This document shows positions 1 to 14,900 of a stretch of DNA of 64,000 nt, one piece after another. Position 1 is the stretch's first letter. Each line of letters begins with the position of its first letter. The translations under genes and the position numbers were made by a program. The notes under the pieces were generated by a model, which was not told where the DNA came from, did not search any database, and was given only the letters and a program-made list of their open reading frames with translations. The stretch covers positions 3,410,001 through 3,474,000 of the forward strand of contig OZ059894.1 in the NCBI GenBank assembly GCA_964057225.1. The letters are read 5' to 3'. The DNA comes from Auanema rhodensis. Taxonomy: Eukaryota > Nematoda > Chromadorea > Rhabditida > Rhabditidae.

Positions 1-3000
1 ATCAGTTGATATCTCGGTGCATTTTTAAGCTAGCGCAAATATGGTAACATAGATCGACGCAGCTCAAAAATCTACATCGAATGCACTATACTTCATTAAG
101 AAATGCTCAATACCAAAATTAGTTATGATCGTTTGGAAAATGATGCATTACTGTATGTTGAGTTTCAATGTACACTCAACATTGCTTTCAAAAACATTTT
201 GACAAAAATTTTCCCGAAAAATTTCGAAATAATTTCACGAAAAGTAGATGTTTTTAGATTTCTTTTTTCAAGGCGAAGACGATGGACAATGTTATTCAGC
301 GAAAAAATTAACTCTTCAGGGTGAAAATCGAGGATATAAGTGTGAACCGATATCAGTTGATATCTCGGTGCATTTTTAAGCTAGCGCAAATATGGTAACA
401 TAGATCGACGCAGCTCAAAAATCTACATCGAATGCACTATACTTCATTAAGAAATGCTCAATACCAAAATTAGTTATGATCGTTTGGAAAATGATGCATT
501 ACTGTATGTTGAGTTTCAATGTACACTCAACATTGCTTTCAAAAACATTTTGACAAAAATTTTCCCGAAAAATTTCGAAATAATTTCACGAAAAGTAGAT
601 GTTTTTAGATTCCTTTTTTCAAGGCGAAGACGATGGACAATGTTATTCAGCGAAAAAATTAACTCTTCAGGGTGAAAATCGAGGATATAAGTGTGAACCG
701 ATATCAGTTGATATCTCGGTGCATTTTTAAGCTAGCGCAAATATGGTAACATAGATCGACGCAGCTTAAAAATCCGCATTGCATGCACTATACTACATTG
801 AGAAAAGCTTTATACAAAAATTAGTTATGATCGTTTGAAAAATGATGCATTACTGTATGTTGAGTTTCCATGTACACTCAACATTGCTTCCAAAAACATT
901 TTGACAAAAATTTTCCCGGAAAATTTCAAAATAATTTCACGAAAAGTAGATGTTTTTAGATTTCTTTTTTCGAGGCGAAGATGATGGACAATGTTATTCA
1001 ACGAAAAAATTAGTTCTTCAGGGTGAAAATCGAGGATATAGGTGTGAACTTATATCAGTTGATATCTCGGTGCATTTTTAAGCTAGCGCAAATCTGATAA
1101 CACAGATCGACGCAGCTTAAAAATCCGCATTGAATGCACTATACTACATTGAGAAAAGCTTAATACAAAAATTAGTTATGATCGTTTGAAAAATGATGCA
1201 TTACTGTATGTTGAGTTTCCATGTACACTCAACATTGCTTCCAAAAACATTTTGACAAAAATTTTCCCGAAAAATTTCTAGATAATTTCACAAAAAGTAG
1301 ATGTGTTTAGATTCCTTTTTTCAAGGCGAAGATGATGGACAATGTTATTCAGCGAAAAAATTAACTCTTCAGGGTGAAAATCGAGGATATAAGTGTGAAC
1401 CGATATCAGTTGATATCTCGGTGCATTTTTAAGCTAGCGCAAATATGGTAACATAGATCGACGCAGCTCAAAAATCTACATCGAATGCACTATACTTCAT
1501 TAAGAAATGCTCAATACCAAAATTAGTTATGATCGTTTGGAAAATGATGCATTACTGTATGTTGAGTTTCAATGTACACTCAACATTGCTTTCAAAAACA
1601 TTTTGACAAAAATTTTCCCGAAAAATTTCGAAATAATTTCACGAAAAGTAGATGTTTTTAGATTTCTTTTTTCAAGGCGAAGACGATGGACAATGTTATT
1701 CAGCGAAAAAATTAACTCTTCAGGGTGAAAATCGAGGATATAAGTGTGAACCGATATCAGTTGATATCTCGGTGCATTTTTAAGCTAGCGCAAATATGGT
1801 AACATAGATCGACGCAGCTCAAAAATCTACATCGAATGCACTATACTTCATTAAGAAATGCTCAATACCAAAATTAGTTATGATCGTTTGGAAAATGATG
1901 CATTACTGTATGTTGAGTTTCAATGTACACTCAACATTGCTTTCAAAAACATTTTGACAAAAATTTTCCCGAAAAATTTCGAAATAATTTCACGAAAAGT
2001 AGATGTTTTTAGATTCCTTTTTTCAAGGCGAAGACGATGGACAATGTTATTCAGCGAAAAAATTAACTCTTCAGGGTGAAAATCGAGGATATAAGTGTGA
2101 ACCGATATCAGTTGATATCTCGGTGCATTTTTAAGCTAGCGCAAATATGGTAACATAGATCGACGCAGCTTAAAAATCCGCATTGCATGCACTATACTAC
2201 ATTGAGAAAAGCTTTATACAAAAATTAGTTATGATCGTTTGAAAAATGATGCATTACTGTATGTTGAGTTTCCATGTACACTCAACATTGCTTCCAAAAA
2301 CATTTTGACAAAAATTTTCCCGGAAAATTTCAAAATAATTTCACGAAAAGTAGATGTTTTTAGATTTCTTTTTTCGAGGCGAAGATGATGGACAATGTTA
2401 TTCAACGAAAAAATTAGTTCTTCAGGGTGAAAATCGAGGATATAGGTGTGAACTTATATCAGTTGATATCTCGGTGCATTTTTAAGCTAGCGCAAATCTG
2501 ATAACACAGATCGACGCAGCTTAAAAATCCGCATCGAATGCACTATACTACATTGAGAAACGCTTAATATAAAAATTAGTTATGATCGTTTGAAAAATGA
2601 TGCATTAGTGTATGTTGAGTTTCCATGTACACTCAACATTGCTTCCAAAAACATTTTGACAAAAATTTTTTTCGAAAAATTTCAAATTAGTTTAGCAAAA
2701 AGTAGATGTTTTTAGATTCCTTTTTTCAAGGCAAAAACGATGGACAATGTTATTCAACGAAAAAAGTAAATCTTCAGGGTGAAAATCGAGGATACAAGTG
2801 TGAACATATATCAGTTGATTTCTCGGTGCATTTTTAAGCTAGCGCAAATCTGATAACACAGATCGACGCAGCTTAAAAATCCGCATCGAATGCACTATAC
2901 TACATTGAGAAACGCTTAATATAAAAATTAGTTATGATCGTTTGAAAAATGATGCATTAGTGTATGTTGAGTTTCCATGTACACTCAACATTGCTTCCAA

Positions 3001-3594
3001 AAACATTTTGACAAAAATTTTTTTCGAAAAATTTCAAATTAGTTTAGCAAAAAGTAGATGTTTTTAGATTCCTTTTTTCAAGGCAAAAACGATGGACAAT
3101 GTTATTCAACGAAAAAAGTAAATCTTCAGGGTGAAAATCGAGGATACAAGTGTGAACATATATCAGTTGATTTCTCGGTGCATTTTTAAGCTAGCGCAAA
3201 TATGATAACATAGATCGACGCAGCTTAAAAATCCGCATTGAATGCACTATACTACATTGAGAAAAGCTTAATACAAAAATTAGTTATGATCGTTTGAAAA
3301 ATGATGCATTACTGTATGTTGAGTTTCCATGTACACTCAACATTGCTTCCAAAAACATTTTGACAAAAATTTTCCCGAAAAATTTCTAGATAATTTCACA
3401 AAAAGTAGATGTTTTTAGATTCCTTTTTTCAAGGCGAAGACGACGGACAATGTTATTCAACGTAAAAATTAGTTTTTTAGGGTGAAAATCGAGGATATAG
3501 GTGTGAACTTATATCAGTTGATATCTTGTTGCATTTTTAAGCTACCGCAAATCTGATAACACAGATCGACGCAGCTTAAAAATCCGCATCGAAT
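1..3594. repeat. 351-bp satellite block S1 (about 10 monomers)
   Basis: Head-to-tail AT-rich monomers of 351 bp (352 bp in the variant with a longer T run), seen from the anchor TGATGCATTA at 141, 492, 843, 1194, 1545, 1896, 2247, 2598, 2950 and 3302. The first two monomers recur as the fifth and sixth, so part of the block repeats as a four-monomer (1404-bp) unit. Each monomer carries three inverted repeats, for example at 697-720, 1079-1119 and 857-884. The block ends in mid-monomer at CGAAT (3590-3594), where the H4 fragment begins. Short open frames in it are not conserved between monomers. Confidence 0.97.
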
Positions 3595-3798
3595 AAGGAA
3601 AACCTTGACAAGGAAAACCTTGAGAACTCCACGAGTCTTTTCATAGATGAGTCGAGAGATACGCTTTACTCCACCACGACGAGCAAGACGACGGATAGCA
3701 GGCTTGTTTATACCTTGGATGTTATCACGGAGAACCTTACGATGGCGTTTGGCTTCTCCCTTTCCAAGACCTTTTCCTCCTTTAACACGTCCAGACAT
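3514..3798 (-). pseudogene. H4: Histone H4, 3'-truncated and fused to satellite (cassette 1)
   Basis: The first 62 H4 residues (initiator Met excluded) are recognisable: the GKGLGKG tail, [28 protein letters not shown] and [13 protein letters not shown]4 sequence spans only 3595-3798; the frame then reads into satellite and stops at 3514. Helix alpha-2 onward, the C-terminal YGFGG and the 3' stem-loop are missing, so it cannot form a histone fold. Substitutions against near-invariant animal H4 are G4V, G14E, T30N, G48R and E53K. This copy alone has Lys53; the other eight have Asn53. A 15-bp tandem duplication at the break repeats VKVFL. The promoter is intact, so transcription is possible but a working H4 is not. 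Confidence 0.93.
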
Positions 3799-3905
3799 GC
3801 TGATCGAGCTGTGTGTTGAATAGTAACCCTAGCATTTACCTTATATACTAGTGCTGTAGAGGTCACCGCGCAAAAACCCATTGTAATCGCCACCAAGCAT
3901 ATTGG
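3799..3905 (-). promoter_or_regulatory. H4 promoter (cassette 1)
   Basis: On the minus strand, CTAGTATATAA (3841-3851) places a TATA box about 43-50 bp before the H4 ATG. TGACCTC lies seven bases further upstream (3859-3865), then TTTTTGCGCG (3867-3876) and a CCAAT box (ATTGG on plus, 3901-3905). The TGACCTC-N7-CTAGTATATAA arrangement recurs in the H2B-like promoter. The AT-rich remainder of the H3-H4 gap, 3906-4234, shows no gene or recognisable site; this copy has one base (C in the TTTTCAAA stretch) differing from the other cassettes. Confidence 0.75.
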
Positions 3906-4234
3906 CGCTTAATTTTGCTGCTCAATTCTAAAAATGTATTTTCAAATTTCATATAAACGATAAGAATAACATAAACAACTGTTTATTTGCGAACAAACGT
4001 AGAATAGAAGCATGTGAGGCATTAGATATGATAACTGTTGTTGTTATCAACATGAAAGCATAATTAATGAAATTCATAAAAAAAAATGAAGATGGATATG
4101 GAATATCAAAGACAGGGATTCTCCTTTACATAACAACAAAACATATCATATCAATTAACATTACATAGCAAAAAAAGACAAGACAGACACAGTATTATAT
4201 TATAAATCATTATGAATACATCAAATTTAAGTGT

Positions 4235-4250
4235 GGCCCTGAAGAGGGCC
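4235..4250 (-). terminator. Histone mRNA 3' stem-loop of H3 (cassette 1)
   Basis: Minus strand GGCCCT-CTTC-AGGGCC, a six-pair stem with four-base loop, flanked by AACCCAAC and ACAC, about 27 nt after the H3 stop. This is the processing signal of replication-dependent histone mRNAs, bound by stem-loop binding protein. The loop begins with C, as in Caenorhabditis, instead of the usual U. It is retained although the H3 here is truncated. Confidence 0.92.
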
Positions 4251-4276
4251 GTTGGGTTATGTAACGTTTCAAGTGC

Positions 4277-6989
<2,713 letters not shown>

Positions 6990-7193
6990 AAGGAAAACCT
7001 TGACAAGGAAAACCTTGAGAACTCCACGAGTATTTTCATAGATGAGTCGAGAGATACGCTTTACTCCACCACGACGAGCAAGACGACGGATAGCAGGCTT
7101 GTTTATACCTTGGATGTTATCACGGAGAACCTTACGATGGCGTTTGGCTTCTCCCTTTCCAAGACCTTTTCCTCCTTTAACACGTCCAGACAT

Positions 7194-7300
7194 GCTGATC
7201 GAGCTGTGTGTTGAATAGTAACCCTAGCATTTACCTTATATACTAGTGCTGTAGAGGTCACCGCGCAAAAACCCATTGTAATCGCCACCAAGCATATTGG
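7194..7300 (-). promoter_or_regulatory. H4 promoter (cassette 2)
   Basis: Module TGACCTC-N7-CTAGTATATAA at 7236-7260 on the minus strand, with the GCGCAAAAA-type motif and CCAAT upstream. The rest of the gap (7301-7629) is AT-rich without recognisable features. Confidence 0.75.
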
Positions 7301-7629
7301 CGCTTAATTTTGCTGCTCAATTCTAAAAATGTATTTTTAAATTTCATATAAACGATAAGAATAACATAAACAACTGTTTATTTGCGAACAAACGTAGAAT
7401 AGAAGCATGTGAGGCATTAGATATGATAACTGTTGTTGTTATCAACATGAAAGCATAATTAATGAAATTCATAAAAAAAAATGAAGATGGATATGGAATA
7501 TCAAAGACAGGGATTCTCCTTTACATAACAACAAAACATATCATATCAATTAACATTACATAGCAAAAAAAGACAAGACAGACACAGTATTATATTATAA
7601 ATCATTATGAATACATCAAATTTAAGTGT

Positions 7630-7645
7630 GGCCCTGAAGAGGGCC
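7630..7645 (-). terminator. Histone mRNA 3' stem-loop of H3 (cassette 2)
   Basis: GGCCCT-CTTC-AGGGCC with conserved flanks, 27 nt after the H3 stop. Here it serves an intact H3 gene, so it is expected to be the active 3' processing signal. Confidence 0.93.
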
Positions 7646-7671
7646 GTTGGGTTATGTAACGTTTCAAGTGC

Positions 7672-9080
<1,409 letters not shown>

Positions 9081-9210
9081 TGACCTCCCTGGTCCTAGTA
9101 TATAATGAAGAAAATTCTTCACTTCATCTCCTGGTTTGCGCGCTAACTAACATACAGGTCAGCAAAGGGAGTGGCACAATAACAGTTCATTCGTCAGCGT
9201 AAGAATAACC
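9081..9210 (+). promoter_or_regulatory. H2B-like promoter and 5' leader (cassette 2)
   Basis: TGACCTC (9081-9087), seven bases, CTAGTATATAA (9095-9105): the same module and spacing as the H4 promoter, on the opposite strand. The TATA lies 105-112 bp before the ATG at 9211, longer than in H4. TTTGCGCG follows at 9135-9142. Only this first unit of the array has the module; later units lost it. Confidence 0.7.
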
Positions 9211-11805
9211 ATGCCACCCAAGACATCCGCCAAGGGAGCTGAAGAAACGGAGAGAAGAAGAAGAGAAATTCCTGAAAGTAAGTTTTTAAGTTTTTAATGT
9301 TTAAATAATTCAAATAATTTCGAGTTGAATCAAATGTGTTTATCTATATTTTAGTTATTATTATTTAAATAAACACAATTCTTATAGTAAAGCTTCTAAC
9401 CAGAGTTGGGAGAATGGGGGCGTGGTTTGCGCGCTAACTAACATATAGGTCAGCAAAGGAAGTTGTACAATAACAGTTGATTCGTCAGCGTAGGAATAAC
9501 CATGCCACCCAAGCCATCCGCCAAGGGAGCTGAAGAGAAAGGAGAGAAGAAGAAGAGAAATTCCTGAAAGTAAGTTTTTAAGTTTTTAATGTTTAAATAA
9601 TTCAAATAATTTCAAGTTGAATCAAATGTCTGTATCTATATTTTAGTTATTATTATTTAAATATACACAATTCTTATAGTAAAGCTTCTAACCAGAGTTG
9701 GGAGAATGGAAGCGTGGTTTGCGTGCTAACTAACATATAGGTCAGCAAAGGGAGTTGTACAATAACAGTTGATACGTCAGCGTAGGAATAACCATGCCAC
9801 CCAAGCCATCCGCCAAGGGAGCTGAAGAAGAGAAATTCCAGAAAGTAAGTTTATATCAATAGTTTTCATGTAAAACAGCCTTTTATGAGGAAATTTAAAG
9901 TTTTTAATTTTTAAATAATTCAAATAATTTCAAGTTGAATCAAATGTCTTTATGTATATTTTAGTATATTATTATTCAAGTATACACAATTCTTATAGTA
10001 AAGCTTCTAACCAGAGTTGGGAGAATGGGGGCGTGGTTTGCGCGCTAACTAACGTATAGGTCAGCAAAGGGAGTTGTACAATAACAGTTGATTCGTCAGC
10101 GTAGGAATAACCATGCCACCCAAGCCATCCGCCAAGGGAGCTGAAGAGAAAGGAGAGAAGAAGAAGAGAAATTCCTGAAAGTGAGTTTTCAAGTTTTTAA
10201 TGTTTAAATAATTCAAATAATTTCAAGTTGAATCAAATGTCTTTATCTATATTTTAGTTATTATTATTCAAATATACACAATTCTTATAGTAAAGCTTCT
10301 AACCAGAGTTGGGAGAATGGGGGCGTGGTTTGCGCGCTAACTATCATATAGGTCAGCAAAGGGAGTTGTACAATAACAGTTGATTCGTCAGCGTAGGAAT
10401 AACCATGCCACCCAAGCCATCCGCCAAGGGAGCTGAAGAAGAGAAATTCCAGAAAGTAAGTTTATATCAATAGTTTTCATGTAAAACAGCCTTTTATGAG
10501 GAAATTTAAAGTTTTTAATGTTTAAATAATTCAAATAATTTCAAGTTGAATCAAATGTCTTTATCTATATTTTAGTATATTATTATTTAAATATACACAA
10601 TTCTTATAGTAAAGCTTCTAACCAGAGTTGGGAGAATGGGGGCGTGGTTTTCGCACTAACTAACATATAGGTCAGCAAAGGGAGTTGTACAATAACAGTT
10701 GATTCGTCAGCGTAGGAATAACCATGCCACCCAAGCCATCCGCCAAGGGAGCTGAAGAGAAAGGAGAGAAGAAGAAGAGAAATTCCTGAAAGTAAGTTTT
10801 TAAGTTTTTAATGTTTAAATAATTCAAATAATTTCAAGTTGAATCAAATGTCTGTATCTATATTTTAGTTATTATTATTTAAATATACACAATTCTTATA
10901 GTAAAGCTTCTAACCAGAGTTGGGAGAATGGAAGCGTGGTTTGCGTGCTAACTAACATATAGGTCAGCAAAGGGAGTTGTACAATAACAGTTGATACGTC
11001 AGCGTAGGAATAACCATGCCACCCAAGCCATCCGCCAAGGGAGCTGAAGAAGAGAAATTCCAGAAAGTAAGTTTATATCAATAGTTTTCATGTAAAACAG
11101 CCTTTTATGAGGAAATTTAAAGTTTTTAATTTTTAAATAATTCAAATAATTTCAAGTTGAATCAAATGTCTTTATGTATATTTTAGTATATTATTATTCA
11201 AGTATACACAATTCTTATAGTAAAGCTTCTAACCAGAGTTGGGAGAATGGGGGCGTGGTTTGCGCGCTAACTAACGTATAGGTCAGCAAAGGGAGTTGTA
11301 CAATAACAGTTGATTCGTCAGCGTAGGAATAACCATGCCACCCAAGCCATCCGCCAAGGGAGCTGAAGAGAAAGGAGAGAAGAAGAAGAGAAATTCCTGA
11401 AAGTGAGTTTTCAAGTTTTTAATGTTTAAATAATTCAAATAATTTCAAGTTGAATCAAATGTCTTTATCTATATTTTAGTTATTATTATTCAAATATACA
11501 CAATTCTTATAGTAAAGCTTCTAACCAGAGTTGGGAGAATGGGGGCGTGGTTTGCGCGCTAACTATCATATAGGTCAGCAAAGGGAGTTGTACAATAACA
11601 GTTGATTCGTCAGCGTAGGAATAACCATGCCACCCAAGCCATCCGCCAAGGGAGCTGAAGAAAAGGAGAGAAGAAGAAGAGAAATTCCTGAAAGTAAGTT
11701 TTTAAGTTTTTAATGTTTAAATAATTCAAATAATTTCAAGTTGATTCAAATGTCTTTATCTATATCTTAGTTATTATTATTTAAATATACATAATTTTTG
11801 TAGTA
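9132..11805 (+). repeat. H2B-derived satellite array, 9 units (cassette 2)
   Basis: Tandem units with the ATG of the fragment at 9211, 9502, 9794, 10113, 10405, 10724, 11016, 11335 and 11627. Spacing mostly alternates 292 and 319 bp, making a 611-bp higher-order repeat. Each unit has the 3' part of the leader, the MPPKPSAKGAE start, a GTAAGT or GTGAGT site, an AT-rich stretch ending TATATTTTAG, and a GC-richer piece (AACCAGAGTTGGGAGAATGG). The 319-bp type has lost 17 bp from its GAG/AAG run, shifting frame, and has a longer AT-rich stretch. Confidence 0.95.
9211..9297 (+). pseudogene. H2B-like N-terminal fragment, first unit (cassette 2)
   Basis: Reads MPPKTSAKGAEE and then a Lys/Arg-rich stretch, ending at 9297 after 28 residues. 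The start resembles nematode H2B tails (MPPKPSAKG), but the histone fold is absent. A perfect GTAAGT follows at 9278-9283 and TATATTTTAG ends at 9354, giving a 77-nt intron-like interval; no coding sequence continues after it. AATAAA at 9368-9373 could be a polyadenylation signal. It may be the 5' end of an H2B gene, or a different basic protein with a similar start. Confidence 0.55.
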
Positions 11806-11916
11806 AAGCTTCTAACCAGAGTTGGGAGAATGGGTAAGGATAAGCTTCTAACCAGAGTTGGGAGAATGGGTAAGGATAAGCTTCTAACCAGAGTTGGGAG
11901 AATGGGGGAGTGGTTT
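11806..11916. repeat. 36-bp repeat, 3 copies, at the end of the H2B-derived array (cassette 2)
   Basis: Copies at 11806-11841, 11842-11877 and a shortened one from 11878. Each is the AAGCTTCTAACCAGAGTTGG piece of the larger unit plus a short extension (TAAGGAT). It abuts satellite at 11917 after GTGGTTT. Confidence 0.93.
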
Positions 11917-14900
11917 CGAATGCACTATACCACATTAAGAAACGCTCAATACAAGACTTAGTTATGATCGTTTGAAAAATGATGCATTACTGTATGTTGA
12001 GTTTCAATGTACACTCAACATTGCTTCCAAAAACATTTTGACAAAAATTTTCCCGGAAAATTTCAAAATAATTTCACGAAAAGTAGATGTTTTTAGATTT
12101 CTTTTCTCGAGGCGAAGATGATGGACAATGTTATTCAGCGAAAAAATAAACTCTTCAGGGTGAAAATCGAGGATATAAGTGTGAACCTATATCAGTTGAT
12201 ATCTCGGTGCATTCTTAAGCTAGCGCAAATCTGATAACACAGATCGACGCAGCTCAAACATCCACATCGAAAGCACTATACTTCATTAAGAAATGCTCAA
12301 TACAAAAATTAGTTATGATCGTTTGGAAAATGATGCATTACTGTATATTGAGTTTCAATGTACACTCAACATTGCTTTCAAAAACATTTTGACAAAAATT
12401 TTCCCGAAAAATTTCTAAATAATTTCACGAAAAGTAGATGTTTTTAGATTCCTTTTTTCAAGGCAAAGACGATGGACAATGTTATTCAACGAAAAAATTA
12501 ATTCTTCAGGGTGAAAATCGAGGATATAAGTGTGAACTTATATCAGTTGATATCTCGGTGCATTTTTAAGCTAGCGCAAATCTGATAACACAGATCGACG
12601 CAGCTTGAAAATCCGCATCGAATGCACTATACTACATTGAAAAACGCTTAATACAAAAATTAGTTATGATCGTTTGAAAAATGATGCATTACTGTATGTT
12701 GAGTTTCAATGTACACTCAACATTGCTTCCAAAAACATTTTGACAAAAATTTTCCCGGAAAATTTCAAAATAATTTCACGAAAAGTAGATGTTTTTAGAT
12801 TTCTTTTCTCGAGGCGAAGATGATGGACAATGTTATTCAGCGAAAAAATAAACTCTTCAGGGTGAAAATCGAGGATATAAGTGTGAACCTATATCAGTTG
12901 ATATCTCGGTGCATTCTTAAGCTAGCGCAAATCTGATAACACAGATCGACGCAGCTCAAACATCCACATCGAAAGCACTATACTTCATTAAGAAATGCTC
13001 AATACAAAAATTAGTTATGATCGTTTGGAAAATGATGCATTACTGTATATTGAGTTTCAATGTACACTCAACATTGCTTTCAAAAACATTTTGACAAAAA
13101 TTTTCCCGAAAAATTTCTAAATAATTTCACGAAAAGTAGATGTTTTTAGATTCCTTTTTTCAAGGCAAAGACGATGGACAATGTTATTCAACGAAAAAAT
13201 TAATTCTTCAGGGTGAAAATCGAGGATATAAGTGTGAACTTATATCAGTTGATATCTCGGTGCATTTTTAAGCTAGCGCAAATCTGATAACACAGATCGA
13301 CGCAGCTTGAAAATCCGCATCGAATGCACTATACTACATTGAAAAACGCTTAATACAAAAATTAGTTATGATCGTTTGAAAAATGATGCATTACTGTATG
13401 TTGAGTTTCAATGTACACTCAACATTGCTTCCAAAAACATTTTGACAAAAATTTTCCCGGAAAATTTCAAAATAATTTCACGAAAAGTAGATGTTTTTAG
13501 ATTTCTTTTCTCGAGGCGAAGATGATGGACAATGTTATTCAGCGAAAAAATAAACTCTTCAGGGTGAAAATCGAGGATATAAGTGTGAACCTATATCAGT
13601 TGATATCTCGGTGCATTCTTAAGCTAGCGCAAATCTGATAACACAGATCGACGCAGCTCAAACATCCACATCGAAAGCACTATACTTCATTAAGAAATGC
13701 TCAATACAAAAATTAGTTATGATCGTTTGGAAAATGATGCATTACTGTATATTGAGTTTCAATGTACACTCAACATTGCTTTCAAAAACATTTTGACAAA
13801 AATTTTCCCGAAAAATTTCTAAATAATTTCACGAAAAGTAGATGTTTTTAGATTCCTTTTTTCAAGGCAAAGACGATGGACAATGTTATTCAACGAAAAA
13901 ATTAATTCTTCAGGGTGAAAATCGAGGATATAAGTGTGAACTTATATCAGTTGATATCTCGGTGCATTTTTAAGCTAGCGCAAATCTGATAACACAGATC
14001 GACGCAGCTTGAAAATCCGCATCGAATGCACTATACTACATTGAAAAACGCTTAATACAAAAATTAGTTATGATCGTTTGAAAAATGATGCATTAGTGTA
14101 TGTTGAGTTTCCATGTACACTCAACATTGCTTCCAAAAACATTTTGACAAAAATTTTTTCGAAAAATTTCGAAATAATTTAGCAAAAAGTAGATGTTTTT
14201 AGATTCCTTTTTTCAAGGCAAAGACGATGGACAATGTTATTCAACGAAAAAATTAATTCTTCAGGGTGAAAATCGAGGATATAAGTGTGAACCGATATCA
14301 GTTGATATCTCGGTGCATTCTAAAGCTAGCGCAATTTTGATAACACAGATCGACGCAGCTCAAAAATCCGCATTGAATGCACTATACTACATTGAGAAAC
14401 GCTTAATACAAAAATTAGTTATGATCGTTTGAAAAATGATGCATTACTGTATGTTGAGTTTCAATGTACACTCAACATTGCTTTCAAAAACATTTTGACA
14501 AAAATTTTCCCGAAAAATTTCGAAATAATTTCACGAAAAGTAGATGTTTTTAGATTCCTTTTTTCAAGGCGAAGACGATGGACAATGTTATTCAGCGAAA
14601 AAATTAACTCTTCAGGGTGAAAATCGAGGATATAAGTGTGAACCGATATCAGTTGATATCTCGGTGCATTTTTAAGCTAGCGCAAATATGGTAACATAGA
14701 TCGACGCAGCTTAAAAATCCGCATCGAATGCACTATACTACATTGAGAAAAGCTTTATACAAAAATTAGTTATGATCGTTTGAAAAATGATGCATTACTG
14801 TATGTTGAGTTTCCATGTACACTCAACATTGCTTCCAAAAACATTTTGACAAAAATTTTCCCGGAAAATTTCAAAATAATTTCACGAAAAGTAGATGTTT

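Noticed and set aside
103-324. Satellite open frames of 63 to 94 codons with a recurring DALLYVEF start, also at 454, 1507, 14429, 45045 and elsewhere
   Set aside because: They arise from repetition of one monomer, are broken by stops or a 1-bp length change in other monomer types, and have no promoter or recognisable domain.
1-3594. CRISPR array or CENP-B box in the regular repeats
   Set aside because: Monomers abut without unique spacers, the genes are eukaryotic, and no match to the CENP-B box was seen.
7103-7291. 62-codon frame starting MVAITMGF upstream of and overlapping H4
   Set aside because: It lies over the H4 promoter and start in another frame, and no family is recognisable.
9107-9120. 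GAAGAAAATTCTTC as a heat-shock element
   Set aside because: One short imperfect dyad just after the TATA box; the nGAAn spacing is not met convincingly.
9135-9142. TTTGCGCG as an E2F site in the H2B-like and H4 promoters
   Set aside because: One base off the usual TTTSSCGC consensus and placed on different sides of the TATA box in the two promoters, so recorded only as a possible shared motif.
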